64,000 nucleotides of DNA. Source: Prodigiosinella aquatilis. GTDB taxonomy: Bacteria > Pseudomonadota > Gammaproteobacteria > Enterobacterales > Enterobacteriaceae. Where the stretch lies: NCBI GenBank assembly GCA_030388725.1, contig CP128857.1, forward strand, positions 744,001-808,000, read 5' to 3'. This document shows positions 35,066 through 44,363 of the stretch, piece by piece (position 1 is the first letter of the stretch; each line of letters begins with the position of its first letter). A program made the position numbers and the translations under genes. The notes beneath the pieces are model-generated. The model was not told the origin of the DNA. It worked only from the letters and a program-made list of their open reading frames with translations, and did not search any database.

Positions 35066-35848
35066 TTAGGCTGTTTGGGAATCGAACGGACTTCTCCAAC
35101 CCAGTAAACGGGAAATATCCCTGGCGCAGGCGAGGGTTTGGCTCGCGAGCAGATCACGGTTGTCGTTATTGATTTGCAACCGTGTTCCTACTGCCGAAAT
35201 GGCGGCAGTGAGTTCGTTACGACTGTTGAATACCGGTGCGGCGACGCAGCGAACATCCCCATAATCTTCGCCATTGTCATAGCTCCAGCCCTGGCGGCGA
35301 ATATGGTTGAGTTCGGTGTGTAATTGCTCCGGTGTCGTGATGGTGCTGGGGGTTTTGGCTGTGAAGTCGAGGTCGGCAATAATTTTTTCGCGCTGTTCTT
35401 CCGGTTGCCAGGCAAGCAGACATTTGCCGATACCTGAACGCGAGAGCGACAGGCTTTTCCCTTCATGTGAACGCACACTGATGGTGGAAGAGGATTCGAC
35501 TTTCAGAATGTAGTAGGCGTTTCCATTGTCAATGATTCCCAGATGACAAAGCAGGTTGGTCTGCTCCATCAATTGTGTCAGGCGTGCACGGGAGATTTCA
35601 CGCAGATCGATTTTGCTAAGCGCGTGTTCTGCCAATTCCACCAGTTTTGTCCACAGGCAATAGTTATCGTTGGTATCCACAGAGATGAAGCGATGCCGCT
35701 TCAGTTCAGCCAGCAACAGATAGGCGGTGCTTTTCGGGATGGTGAGTTCAGCAATGATCTCTGCGGCTGAAAGTGGACCTCGGCGGGCAATTAGATTCAT
35801 GATCTCTATCGCGCGGGTCAGCGCCGGAACTTTGCTTGATTCCAACAT
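35066..35848 (-). CDS. rhmR: IclR-family regulator of rhamnonate use
   Basis: A 260-residue IclR regulator. The N-terminal winged helix contains RRGPLSAAEIIAELTIPKST (about residues 23-42). The C-terminal effector domain has SRSGIGKCLLAWQPEEQ and AAPVFNSRNELTAAISAVG. AGGAG lies seven bases before the ATG. It is the first gene of rhmR-D-T-A, as in E. coli yfaXWVU, and is likely autoregulated and induced by a rhamnonate pathway intermediate (inferred). Confidence 0.9.
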   Translation of the reverse strand: MLESSKVPALTRAIEIMNLIARRGPLSAAEIIAELTIPKSTAYLLLAELKRHRFISVDTNDNYCLWTKLVELAEHALSKIDLREISRARLTQLMEQTNLLCHLGIIDNGNAYYILKVESSSTISVRSHEGKSLSLSRSGIGKCLLAWQPEEQREKIIADLDFTAKTPSTITTPEQLHTELNHIRRQGWSYDNGEDYGDVRCVAAPVFNSRNELTAAISAVGTRLQINNDNRDLLASQTLACARDISRLLGWRSPFDSQTA

Positions 35849-36163
35849 ATTGGACTCCTGTCTTGCTTAGTGGAATCAGTATTGTGGGTTCTCTTCAGGT
35901 ATTATGTGACGGAGGTCATGTAACCGTAGGTGGTGCGAAAAAACGGGAAAATAGCATTTATAGTTGTGAGCAACTTCACGGATTTTTTTGTTTTGAGTAC
36001 AACAGGTTGTACTGACAATTCATATTACGGAGCCGTCTTCATTTTCTGTTGGCGTAACATGGGGGGTATTCAGTGTGGTTTTATTCCATTTACGTTCTGT
36101 TGCAACGGAAAATAGTCTGTAGAGACAGATAAGCGTCAGCCGAAAGATAAAGAGGAAAAGCGT
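35849..36163. promoter_or_regulatory. Divergent rhmR / xerD intergenic region
   Basis: A 315-bp interval holding the rhm operon promoter on the left and the xerD promoter on the right. It contains the CRP-like site at 35905 and the imperfect palindrome ACAACAGGTTGT near 36000. No gene supported. Confidence 0.5.
35905..35920. promoter_or_regulatory. CRP-like site upstream of rhmR
   Basis: TGTGACGGAGGTCATG fits TGTGA-N6-TCA and departs from TCACA only in the last two bases. It is 57 bp upstream of the rhmR ATG, a position suited to catabolite activation of a sugar-acid operon. Confidence 0.4.
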
Positions 36164-37063
36164 ATGCATGAACAGGATCAGGCATTGATTGAGCAGTTTC
36201 TCGATGCCTTATGGCTGGAGCGGAATCTGGCGGAGAATACGCTGGCGTCTTATCGGCTGGATTTGCAGTCGCTGGCCGAGTGGCTGGCGCATCACGACAA
36301 TCATCTGTTGCAGGTTCAATCACTGGATTTACAAGCATTTTTGGCGGAACGGATCGAGGGTGGCTATAAAGCGACCAGTTCGGCTCGTCTGTTGAGTGCC
36401 ATGCGGCGCCTGTTTCAATATCTTTATCGGGAAAAACAGCGGCTGGACGATCCTAGTGCGGTGCTCTCTTCTCCCAAGTTACCGCAGCGTTTACCAAAAG
36501 ACTTGTCGGAGGCGCAAGTCGACTCTCTATTGAAGGCACCCAGCGTCGAGCAACCACTTGAACTGCGGGATAAAGCCATGCTGGAAGTGTTGTACGCCAC
36601 TGGGTTGCGTGTTTCCGAACTGGTGGGACTGACCATCAGTGATGTCAGCCTGCATCAGGGGGTGGTGCGCATAGTCGGAAAAGGTAACAAGGAACGGCTG
36701 GTGCCGCTGGGGGAAGAAGCGGTTTACTGGCTGGAGCAGTACCTGGAATACAGCCGTCCCTGGTTACTGAATGGCCGGACACTGGATATCATGTTTCCCA
36801 GCAACCGGAGTCAGAAAATGACTCGTCAGACTTTCTGGCATCGTATCAAGCACTATGCGATTCTCGCCTCTATTGATAGTGCGAAACTCTCTCCGCATGT
36901 TTTGCGTCATGCCTTTGCGACCCACTTATTGAACCACGGCGCTGATTTGCGGGTTGTACAGATGCTGTTGGGTCATAGTGACCTTTCCACCACGCAAATT
37001 TATACACATGTCGCGACAGAGCGCCTTAAACAACTGCATAAACAGCATCATCCTCGGGCATGA
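36164..37063 (+). CDS. xerD: Tyrosine recombinase XerD
   Basis: A 299-residue site-specific recombinase that resolves chromosome dimers at dif with XerC. The SAM-like N-terminal core-binding domain spans about 1-90. The catalytic residues are visible: Arg in TGLRVSEL, Lys in GKGNKERLVPLG, His and Arg in LSPHVLRHAFATH, His in LLGHSDLSTTQ, and the nucleophile Tyr in IYTHV. It heads xerD-dsbC-recJ as in E. coli. It is the housekeeping enzyme, not an integrase of an island. Confidence 0.96.
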   Translation: MHEQDQALIEQFLDALWLERNLAENTLASYRLDLQSLAEWLAHHDNHLLQVQSLDLQAFLAERIEGGYKATSSARLLSAMRRLFQYLYREKQRLDDPSAVLSSPKLPQRLPKDLSEAQVDSLLKAPSVEQPLELRDKAMLEVLYATGLRVSELVGLTISDVSLHQGVVRIVGKGNKERLVPLGEEAVYWLEQYLEYSRPWLLNGRTLDIMFPSNRSQKMTRQTFWHRIKHYAILASIDSAKLSPHVLRHAFATHLLNHGADLRVVQMLLGHSDLSTTQIYTHVATERLKQLHKQHHPRA

Positions 37064-37151
37064 CAGGCCATTTACGGATATGATGACTGACGAAGACCTG
37101 CCATAACGGATTAGCCCGGCGCATGCGCCTTACCGATAACAGGATTAACGA

Positions 37152-37868
37152 ATGAAAAAGAGTGTATTACTGCTTTCTTTGTTGGCTACCAGCGTAACCG
37201 GGCTGGCTCACGCCGATGATGCGGCAATTAAACAGACACTGGCCCGTCTGGGGATGCAAAATGCAGAGATTCAGGACGCTCCGGTCAATGGGATGAAAAC
37301 GCTGCTGACCAACAGTGGTGTGTTGTATATCACCGAGGATGGCAAACACCTGCTACAGGGGCCGCTATATGATGTCAGCGGTAAGACACCGGTCAATGTC
37401 ACGAATCATGCGCTGAAAAATAACATGGAAGCCTTGCAGGATCAGATGATCATCTACAAGGCGGCGCATGAAAAGCACGTCATCACGGTATTCACCGATA
37501 TCACTTGTGGTTACTGCCGCAAGCTGCATGAGCAGATGAGCGATTACAACGCCCTGGGCATTACCGTGCGCTATCTGGCGTTTCCACGGCAGGGGCCTCA
37601 CTCGGAGACAGCAAAAGACATGCAGTCCATCTGGTGTGTCGCCGATCGAAAAAAAGCGTTTGATGCCGCGATGAAAGGGGATGATATTTCCCCGGCTACC
37701 TGCAAGACCGACATCACTGCGCAGTACCGGCTTGGCGTATTGTTCGGTGTACGGGGTACGCCGGCTGTCGTGATGGACGATGGCACGGTGGTTCCAGGTT
37801 ATCAGGATCCGAAAGAGATGCTTGCTATGCTGGAAGCGCATAAGGCATCACTGAAGTCAGGTGATTAA
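37152..37868 (+). CDS. dsbC: Periplasmic thiol:disulfide isomerase DsbC
   Basis: A 238-residue protein with a signal peptide cleaved near residues 21-22 (MKKSVLLLSLLATSVTGLAHA). The dimerisation domain is followed by a thioredoxin fold with the active-site CGYC in DITCGYCRKLH. It isomerises wrong disulfides and is kept reduced by DsbD. The cis-Pro loop is RGTPAVV. Its stop is directly adjacent to the recJ GTG. Confidence 0.95.
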   Translation: MKKSVLLLSLLATSVTGLAHADDAAIKQTLARLGMQNAEIQDAPVNGMKTLLTNSGVLYITEDGKHLLQGPLYDVSGKTPVNVTNHALKNNMEALQDQMIIYKAAHEKHVITVFTDITCGYCRKLHEQMSDYNALGITVRYLAFPRQGPHSETAKDMQSIWCVADRKKAFDAAMKGDDISPATCKTDITAQYRLGVLFGVRGTPAVVMDDGTVVPGYQDPKEMLAMLEAHKASLKSGD

Positions 37869-39602
37869 GTGGAATTCATTACCCAGCTCCGTCGCCGTCC
37901 GGCGGCGGAACATATTGATTTACCCGTTTCTCTGCCGCCTTTGTTACGTCGGCTGTATGCTCAACGTGGCGTTAAGGCGGCACAAGAGCTGGAACGCAGC
38001 CTGCGGGGATTATTGGACTACCATTTGCTGGACGGTATTGAACATGCGGTTGATGTGTTACAGCAAGCACTGGCCGACAACCTTTGCATCGTGATCGTCG
38101 GCGATTTCGACGCCGACGGTGCCACCAGTACCGCATTGACGTTGTTGGCGCTGCGCAGTATGGGTGGCCGTCATATTCAATATCTGGTGCCAAATCGCTT
38201 TGAAGATGGCTACGGCCTGAGTCCGGAGGTGGTGGCGCAGGCGGCGGCAAAAGGCGCGGAATTAATCGTTACCGTGGATAACGGTATCTCTTCCCATGCC
38301 GGTGTGGATGATGCCCATCAACGAGGCATTAGCGTACTGGTGACTGACCATCATCTGCCGGGTGAAACTCTGCCTGCCGCCGATGCCATGATTAACCCCA
38401 ATTTGTCCGGCTGTGCGTTTCCGTCCAAATCGCTGGCGGGCGTCGGTGTGGCGTTTTATCTGATGATGGCGCTACGTGCCAGGCTGCGGGAGACTGGCTG
38501 GTTCGTGCAACAGGGACTGGCTGAGCCCAATCTGGCAGAATTGTTGGATTTGGTGGCGCTTGGCACTGTTGCTGATGTGGTACCGCTGGATGCCAATAAC
38601 CGCATTCTGGTCGCGCAGGGGTTAAGCCGTATTCGCGCGGGAAAATGCCGTGCGGGTATCCGTGCCTTGCTCGAAGTTGCTAATCGTGATGCGAGTAAAT
38701 TGGCCGCCAGTGATCTGGGCTTTGCGCTGGGACCGCGGTTGAATGCGGCAGGACGGCTGGATGATATGTCCATCGGTGTAGCATTGCTACTAAGTGATGA
38801 CATTGTGCAGGCGCGGATGCTGGCCAATGATTTAGATGCTCTGAATCAGACCCGGCGTGAAATTGAACAAGGAATGCAAGTGGAAGCGCTGCGTCTGTGT
38901 GATCAGTTGGAACGCAGCCGTGACGCATTACCTTATGGGCTGGCAATGTACCACCCGGAATGGCATCAGGGCGTGGTTGGCATTCTGGCGTCACGTATCA
39001 AAGAGCGCTTTCATCGTCCGGTGATCGCTTTTGCGCCTGCCGGTGACGGTATTCTGAAAGGTTCAGGACGCTCAATTGCTGGCTTGCATCTGCGCGATGC
39101 GCTGGAGCGACTGGATACGCTTTATCCCGGTTTGATGCTGAAATTTGGCGGCCATGCGATGGCCGCTGGACTATCGCTGGAGGAAACCCATTTTGATGAA
39201 TTCCGGCTGCGTTTCGGTGAGTTGGTGGGCGACTGGCTGGATGCATCGCAGTTAGAAGGTGTGATCTGGTCGGACGGAGAGCTGGAATTACCTGATCTGA
39301 CGCTGACTACTGCGGAAATGTTGCGTGAGGCTGGCCCGTGGGGGCAGGCATTTCCGGAGCCAACATTTGATGGACGTTTTCGTCTGTTGCAGCAAAAACT
39401 GGTGGGAGAACGTCATCTGAAAGTCATGGTGGAACCGATGAACGGCGGGCCCCTGCTGGATGGTATCGCCTTTAACATCGACACGTTGTTGTGGCCTGAT
39501 ATCAGCGTACGGCAGGTGGAGATGGCTTATAAACTGGATGTTAATGAATACCGCGGCAAACGTTCGGTACAGTTACTGATTGAACATCTGTGGCCGTTGT
39601 AA
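37869..39602 (+). CDS. recJ: Single-stranded-DNA exonuclease RecJ
   Basis: A 577-residue 5'-3' exonuclease of the DHH family (E. coli 577). Motifs are VGDFDADGATST, TVDNGISSH, the signature TDHHLPG, and GKGSGRS-like LKGSGRSIAGLH in the DHHA1 part with GGHAMAAGLSL. It starts GTG immediately after the dsbC TAA, so translation is probably coupled. It acts in RecF-pathway recombination and mismatch repair. Confidence 0.95.
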   Translation: MEFITQLRRRPAAEHIDLPVSLPPLLRRLYAQRGVKAAQELERSLRGLLDYHLLDGIEHAVDVLQQALADNLCIVIVGDFDADGATSTALTLLALRSMGGRHIQYLVPNRFEDGYGLSPEVVAQAAAKGAELIVTVDNGISSHAGVDDAHQRGISVLVTDHHLPGETLPAADAMINPNLSGCAFPSKSLAGVGVAFYLMMALRARLRETGWFVQQGLAEPNLAELLDLVALGTVADVVPLDANNRILVAQGLSRIRAGKCRAGIRALLEVANRDASKLAASDLGFALGPRLNAAGRLDDMSIGVALLLSDDIVQARMLANDLDALNQTRREIEQGMQVEALRLCDQLERSRDALPYGLAMYHPEWHQGVVGILASRIKERFHRPVIAFAPAGDGILKGSGRSIAGLHLRDALERLDTLYPGLMLKFGGHAMAAGLSLEETHFDEFRLRFGELVGDWLDASQLEGVIWSDGELELPDLTLTTAEMLREAGPWGQAFPEPTFDGRFRLLQQKLVGERHLKVMVEPMNGGPLLDGIAFNIDTLLWPDISVRQVEMAYKLDVNEYRGKRSVQLLIEHLWPL

Positions 39603-39790
39603 TGCCGATTCGTGGTGATTATCCTGTTTTTGCCTTTGCTCTGGTCTCGGCATCTTGCCAGCCAGAGCCCGATCGCGTCGGATAGCGTCAAAATCTGTAC
39701 AGATTGCTATAAACCCTGAGCTTAATCCGTTAGAATTGATGGTTTAAATGCATTCCGTCATCTACGACTTAACGTAAGATCCTAAAAATC

Positions 39791-40889
39791 ATGTTTGAAA
39801 TTAATCCGGTAAAAAACCGCATTCAGGACCTGTCTGAAAGAACAGCCGTCCTTAGGGGGTATCTTTGACTACGATGCCAAGAAAGAACGCCTCGAAGAAG
39901 TAAACGCCGAGCTGGAACAGCCTGACGTCTGGAATGAACCAGAACGTGCACAGACGCTGGGGAAAGAGCGCTCCTCGCTGGAAGCCATTGTCGAAACTAT
40001 CGACCAGATGACACAAGGACTGGACGATGTAACTGGCTTGCTGGAGCTGGCGGTGGAAGAGGACGACGAAGATACCTTCAACGAAACCAACGCCGAACTG
40101 GATATTTTAGAAAATAAACTGGGTCAGCTTGAATTCCGCCGCATGTTCTCTGGCGAGTATGACAGTGCAGACTGTTATCTTGATATTCAGGCGGGCTCTG
40201 GCGGTACAGAGGCCCAGGACTGGGCCAGCATGTTGGTGCGCATGTATTTGCGCTGGGCGGAAGCCAAAGGTTTCAAAACCGAAATCATTGAAGAGTCTGA
40301 TGGGGAAGTCGCTGGCACCAAGTCTGCCACCATCAAAATCATGGGTGATTACGCGTATGGTTGGCTGCGTACTGAAACCGGCGTACACCGTTTGGTGCGT
40401 AAGAGTCCATTTGATTCCGGCGGTCGTCGTCATACCTCTTTCAGTTCCGCTTTCGTCTACCCTGAAGTGGATGACGATATTGATATCGAAATCAATCCTG
40501 CGGACCTGCGTATTGATGTTTACCGTGCCTCGGGGGCGGGTGGTCAGCACGTTAACCGAACCGAGTCTGCGGTACGTATTACCCATCTTCCTACCAACAT
40601 TGTTACTCAGTGCCAGAATGACCGTTCCCAGCATAAAAACAAAGATCAGGCGATGAAACAGTTGAAAGCCAAGCTGTACGAGTTTGAAATGCAGAAGAAA
40701 AATGCTGAGAAACAGGTGATGGAAGACAGTAAGTCAGATATCGGCTGGGGAAGCCAGATTCGATCCTACGTGCTGGATGATTCCCGTATCAAGGATTTAC
40801 GTACCGGGGTGGAAACGCGAAATACTCAGTCGGTACTGGATGGTGATCTGGATAAATTTATTGAAGCAAGTTTAAAAGCGGGGCTATAA
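39791..40889 (+). CDS. prfB: Peptide chain release factor 2 with programmed +1 frameshift
   Basis: The gene is read as 39791-39865 then 39867-40889, giving 365 residues as in E. coli. The first 25 codons (MFEINPVKNRIQ...) end at an in-frame TGA at 39866. A Shine-Dalgarno-like AGGGGG and CTT TGA C direct a +1 shift, so RF2 controls its own level. Later motifs are SPF (in RKSPFDSGG, which reads stop codons) and GGQ (in GAGGQHVN, peptidyl hydrolysis). The residue before SGAGGQ is Ala, not the Thr of E. coli K-12. An automatic start at 40008 would miss the N-terminus. lysS follows 9 bp later. Confidence 0.96.
39854..39868 (+). promoter_or_regulatory. prfB frameshift signal
   Basis: AGGGGG at 39854-39859, three bases, then CTT TGA at 39863-39868. 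The internal Shine-Dalgarno-like element pairs with 16S rRNA and pushes the ribosome +1 at the slow UGA stop. Spacing matches the E. coli signal. Confidence 0.95.
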
Positions 40890-40898
40890 GGAATCCAC

Positions 40899-42416
40899 AT
40901 GTCTGAACCTCAATCACAGGGTGCCGAGCAGGCGCAGGATCTTAATAACGAACTGAAAGCACGTCGTGAAAAACTGGCAGCGCTGCGTGAAAAAGGCATT
41001 GCATTCCCGAATGATTTTCGCCGCGACAGCATCTCTGAACAACTGCACGCCAGTTACGACGATAAAGAAAATGAAGAACTGGAAGCACTGAATCTTGAAG
41101 TCACGGTGGCTGGCCGGATGATGACCCGCCGTATCATGGGGAAAGCCTCTTTCGCGACGTTACAGGACGTTGGTGGCCGTATTCAATTGTATGTTTCCCG
41201 TGACGATCTGGCGGAAGGCATTTACAACGAACAGTTCAAAAAGTGGGACCTGGGGGATATTCTCGGCGCACGCGGTAAGCTGTTCAAAACCAAAACCGGC
41301 GAGCTTTCTATTCACTGTACTGAACTGCGTTTGTTAACCAAAGCACTGCGTCCGTTGCCGGATAAATTCCACGGTCTGGCGGATCAGGAAACCCGTTATC
41401 GTCAGCGTTATCTGGATTTGATCGCTAACGAGGAGTCCCGTCACACTTTCCGCATCCGTTCAAAGGTGATGGCTGCGATCCGCGGCTTCATGGTTGGTAA
41501 CGGTTTTATGGAAGTGGAAACGCCGATGATGCAGGTTATCCCCGGCGGTGCAGCGGCTCGCCCGTTCGTGACTCATCACAATGCGCTGGATATTGATATG
41601 TATCTGCGCATCGCGCCGGAACTGTATCTGAAACGTCTGGTGGTGGGAGGGTTTGAGCGCGTATTTGAAATCAACCGCAACTTCCGTAATGAAGGCGTTT
41701 CCCCGCGCCATAATCCCGAGTTCACCATGATGGAGCTTTATATGGCGTATGCTGATTATAAAGACCTGATTGTGTTGACGGAAAGCCTGTTTCGTACGCT
41801 GACGCAAGACGTGCTAGGCACGACGATCATACAGTACGGCGATCAGACTTTCGATTTCGGCAAACCGTTTGAAAAGCTGACCATGCGCGAAGCGATTTGC
41901 AAATATCGGCCGGAAACCGATGTCGCCGATCTGGATGATTTTGATAAAGCCGCCGCGATTGCTCAGTCTTTGGGGATCAAAATCGAGAAAAGCTGGGGCT
42001 TAGGTCGCATCGTAACCGAGATCTTTGAAGAAACGGCGGAAAGTAATCTGATTCAACCCACCTTTATTACCGAATACCCGGCGGAGGTCTCTCCGCTGGC
42101 GCGTCGTAATGATCAGAATCCGGATATTACTGATCGTTTCGAGTTTTTTATCGGTGGTCGTGAAATTGGTAACGGTTTCTCCGAGCTGAATGATGCGGAG
42201 GATCAGGCTGCACGTTTCGCCGATCAAGTTCGAGCCAAAGACGCGGGTGATGATGAAGCCATGTTTTATGATGAAGACTATGTCACGGCGCTGGAGCATG
42301 GTATGCCGCCGACGGCAGGTTTGGGTATCGGTATCGACCGTATGATAATGCTGTTCACCAATAGCCATACCATACGCGACGTGATCCTGTTCCCGGCCAT
42401 GCGCCCGCAGAAATAA
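40899..42416 (+). CDS. lysS: Lysyl-tRNA synthetase, class II
   Basis: A 505-residue enzyme charging tRNA-Lys. The N-terminal OB-fold anticodon-binding domain (about 60-150) precedes the class II core. Motif 2 is visible as FERVFEINRNFRNEG...NPEFTMMELY and motif 3 as GLGIGIDRMIMLFT near the C-terminus. AAGGAATCC precedes the ATG. It forms prfB-lysS, the conserved operon. A terminator follows. Confidence 0.96.
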   Translation: MSEPQSQGAEQAQDLNNELKARREKLAALREKGIAFPNDFRRDSISEQLHASYDDKENEELEALNLEVTVAGRMMTRRIMGKASFATLQDVGGRIQLYVSRDDLAEGIYNEQFKKWDLGDILGARGKLFKTKTGELSIHCTELRLLTKALRPLPDKFHGLADQETRYRQRYLDLIANEESRHTFRIRSKVMAAIRGFMVGNGFMEVETPMMQVIPGGAAARPFVTHHNALDIDMYLRIAPELYLKRLVVGGFERVFEINRNFRNEGVSPRHNPEFTMMELYMAYADYKDLIVLTESLFRTLTQDVLGTTIIQYGDQTFDFGKPFEKLTMREAICKYRPETDVADLDDFDKAAAIAQSLGIKIEKSWGLGRIVTEIFEETAESNLIQPTFITEYPAEVSPLARRNDQNPDITDRFEFFIGGREIGNGFSELNDAEDQAARFADQVRAKDAGDDEAMFYDEDYVTALEHGMPPTAGLGIGIDRMIMLFTNSHTIRDVILFPAMRPQK

Positions 42417-42438
42417 TCACTGTAACTATCGTGATATC

Positions 42439-42468
42439 AAAACCGGTGCCTTATGCGCCGGTTTTTTT
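42439..42468 (+). terminator. Rho-independent terminator after lysS
   Basis: Stem AAAACCGGTGC / GCGCCGGTTTT (one G-T pair), five-base loop CTTAT, then a T-tract. It lies 22 bp past the lysS stop. Confidence 0.88.
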
Positions 42469-42541
42469 GTCACATTCTCTACTGATTGCTGTACTGGCAG
42501 GTTGATTGCTCAAACCGTATGCAGTTGGCTGGGTTTTTGTC

Positions 42542-42569
42542 TTGCCCGGCAAACAGATAGCGTTATAAT
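42542..42569 (+). promoter_or_regulatory. Promoter of the tRNA-Gly gene
   Basis: TTGCCC at 42542 and a perfect TATAAT at 42564-42569 are separated by 16 bp. The mature tRNA begins 17 bp after the -10 box. Confidence 0.65.
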
Positions 42570-42586
42570 GCAGTGCAATTTATTAT

Positions 42587-42660
42587 GCGAGCGTAGTTCA
42601 ATGGTAGAACGAGAGCTTCCCAAGCTCTATACGAGGGTTCGATTCCCTTCGCTCGCTCCA
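42587..42660 (+). tRNA. glyU: tRNA-Gly (anticodon CCC)
   Basis: A 74-nt cloverleaf including the encoded CCA end. The acceptor stem is GCGAGCG/CGCTCGC, the D-loop contains AATGGTAGA, the anticodon stem-loop is AGAGC-TTCCCAA-GCTCT with anticodon CCC, and the T arm contains GGTTCGATTCC. It closely matches E. coli glyU. tRNA-Gly genes are frequent integration targets, but no integrase or second att copy was seen downstream. Confidence 0.96.
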
Positions 42661-42975
42661 AAAATAGTCTAATCTCATACTCCTTACCAAATTTCATCCT
42701 CAATAAACTTTTTCTTTTGCGTTGCGGTTGTTTCTGCGCCGTGATGTGAGCGCGTGCACGAACGGACATGGTAAAGCGAGAATGGTTGGTGCCAGGCACG
42801 CGTTGAGCCATCGTAATGTCTATACTAATGGTATTATGGCGGCAATGAGTACCGATATGAGAGCGACAGAGGAAGCGTCAGACATCTAACTGGAGTGGTC
42901 AAGGAGTAAACATATCGGGTAATTTTCTTTCTAACGGCGTATTATTAGCCACCCATCTATGGTGAGGAAACCGTG
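42661..42975. other. Intergenic region after tRNA-Gly
   Basis: A 315-bp interval with no supported gene. A minus-strand frame at 42563-42811 reads through the tRNA and is a known type of artefact. A ribosome site GAGGAAACC at its right end belongs to the next gene. Confidence 0.5.
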
Positions 42976-43146
42976 ATGTCTTTTTTGGATGGATTAAAAC
43001 TGTTTAATGAGCGGAAAGTTTCTATCGCGTGTCCTAAATGTGCCTATGTGACTAAACAGACAGCCTCAAAAATCAGTAAGGATGTTACGCTGATTTGCCC
43101 TAATTGCGGCACGCTTTTTTTGCCTAAAGATGCGAAACCGTCGTAA
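42976..43146 (+). CDS. Small zinc-ribbon protein (YnfU-like)
   Basis: A 56-residue protein with two Cys knuckles, CPKC (residues 19-22) and CPNCG (41-45), the pattern of a single zinc ribbon. It begins MSFLDGLKLFNERKVSIACP; the ATG at 42976 has GAGGAAACC upstream, and a GTG directly before it is in frame. It resembles the small YnfU-type zinc-binding proteins found beside cold-shock genes in enterobacteria, and here a csp gene lies 368 bp downstream on the other strand. Function unknown; a regulatory nucleic-acid or protein contact is plausible. Confidence 0.75.
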   Translation: MSFLDGLKLFNERKVSIACPKCAYVTKQTASKISKDVTLICPNCGTLFLPKDAKPS

Positions 43147-43514
43147 ATTCTAGAATATAGAACCTATAGGTTTTATTAAAAAAATACATTATTAGCGTTG
43201 ATCTGATTTATTAGAGGATATGCGATTTATTTATGTAAAAATAAATGATTTATATATTTTTACAATTTTCATGGGCGAGTTATTTTTATCATTATTTTCA
43301 TGGTGGCAATTTTAATTATAAATAAAAATCATCGGTGATTTATTTGAAAGGCTATCTGTGATGTCGTGGAATAATGGATAGTGAAATGATTATATTGACC
43401 CCTATGTTGAATGCAAAAAAAACAATCCACATTATATGGATTGTTTTTTTATGAAGCTTAGCTGCTCAGAGATATACTTTCATTGCTGTTATAAGCTTCA
43501 TTGGCGCATACTGG
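43147..43514. other. AT-rich intergenic region between the zinc-ribbon gene and csp
   Basis: A 368-bp, very AT-rich interval between convergent genes. It holds the bidirectional terminator at 43415-43450; nothing else recognised. Confidence 0.5.
43415..43450. terminator. Bidirectional terminator near csp
   Basis: Stem AAAAAAACAATCCA / TGGATTGTTTTTTT is nearly perfect, with a seven-base loop and A/T runs on both outer sides. It can stop the csp transcript from the right, about 65 bp past its stop codon, and transcripts from the left. Confidence 0.8.
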
Positions 43515-43727
43515 TTACAGTATAACGACATTACCTGCTGACGGTCCTTTCTGGCCATTCTCAATAGAGAATTCCACATTCTGACCTTCATACAGTGTTT
43601 TGAAATCATCACTCTGGATAGCGGAGAAATGTACGAATACATCTTTGCTGCCATCAGCAGGGCTGATAAAACCAAAACCTTTATCGGCGTTAAACCATTT
43701 TACTAAACCAGTCATTTTATTAGACAC
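43515..43727 (-). CDS. CspA-family cold-shock protein
   Basis: A 70-residue single-stranded nucleic-acid chaperone with the RNP1 motif KGFGFI and RNP2 motif VFVHF. The start is best placed at GTG 43727, giving the usual MSNKMTGLVKWFNADKGFGF with AAGGAAATATCT upstream; the more distant ATG at 43754 and internal ATG at 43715 fit less well. It is closest to the CspA/CspB/CspG group. Family transcripts have long structured leaders, and the 636-bp gap upstream leaves room for one. Confidence 0.9.
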   Translation of the reverse strand: MSNKMTGLVKWFNADKGFGFISPADGSKDVFVHFSAIQSDDFKTLYEGQNVEFSIENGQKGPSAGNVVIL

Positions 43728-44363
43728 AGATATTTCCTTTATATTTTTTTCCACAAAATGTGGATATTATGGCCTGCCTTCGAGATAGCTTATGATGCAC
43801 TTAGGTGAGACCTATGAAGAAGAGATATCTATGATAGCGCTTGAACTGAGGACTGCTTTACTAAAACTGCTTACATAAGGTCTGACTTGCAAACCGATGG
43901 CGCTATTAACACACATCTGATGTTCATTAAGCAAGCTTTATTTTTATAAAGTTCAATAATCCTTAAAAAGTCAGTAGTAAAAAGTCGAAGGAAGGCATAA
44001 ATACTCAGTGAAATGATTATCGTCATGAATGGTATCGTTATGATTTGTAGCATGATATTTATCATAGATCGTTGTCTTGGATCCTTCCTCAACAAATAGT
44101 GGGTATAAGAGAAATAAAATCTCTCCTGAGATAAACCAAACCGTTTATATCAATGTATTCGTAGCGTTATAAAATAATTGGGTAGAAGTAGGATAGTAAT
44201 TAAAAGTGGCATTTTTAAAATGTCTATTGGCAGTGGGTTTGTTATGTTGGTATTTATTTGAAACTAACTTTCAATAAGATATCAAGTGCAGTATGGTTAG
44301 CGGAGTGTTGGAGTTGACGGTGAATATTTCACTCTGATGGAATGTTTTTTGAGGATGAACGTT
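43728..44363. other. Intergenic region between csp and the HxlR regulator
   Basis: A 636-bp, AT-rich divergent interval expected to hold the csp leader and promoter and the HxlR promoter. A 74-codon hydrophobic frame at 43871-44095 (-) could encode a one-helix membrane peptide but starts with TTG and lacks a well-spaced ribosome site. It is noted, not called. Confidence 0.4.

Noticed and set aside
36164..37063. XerD as an island integrase near tRNA-Gly
   Set aside because: Sequence and gene order (xerD-dsbC-recJ) identify the housekeeping dif recombinase.
42563..42811. 82-codon minus-strand frame containing AKGIEPSYRAWEALVLPLNYAR
   Set aside because: It is the reverse complement of the tRNA-Gly gene plus flank. 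This peptide is a well-known annotation artefact, not a protein.
43871..44095. 74-codon possible one-helix membrane peptide
   Set aside because: TTG start, poorly spaced ribosome site and no recognised family. Kept only as a note in the intergenic entry.
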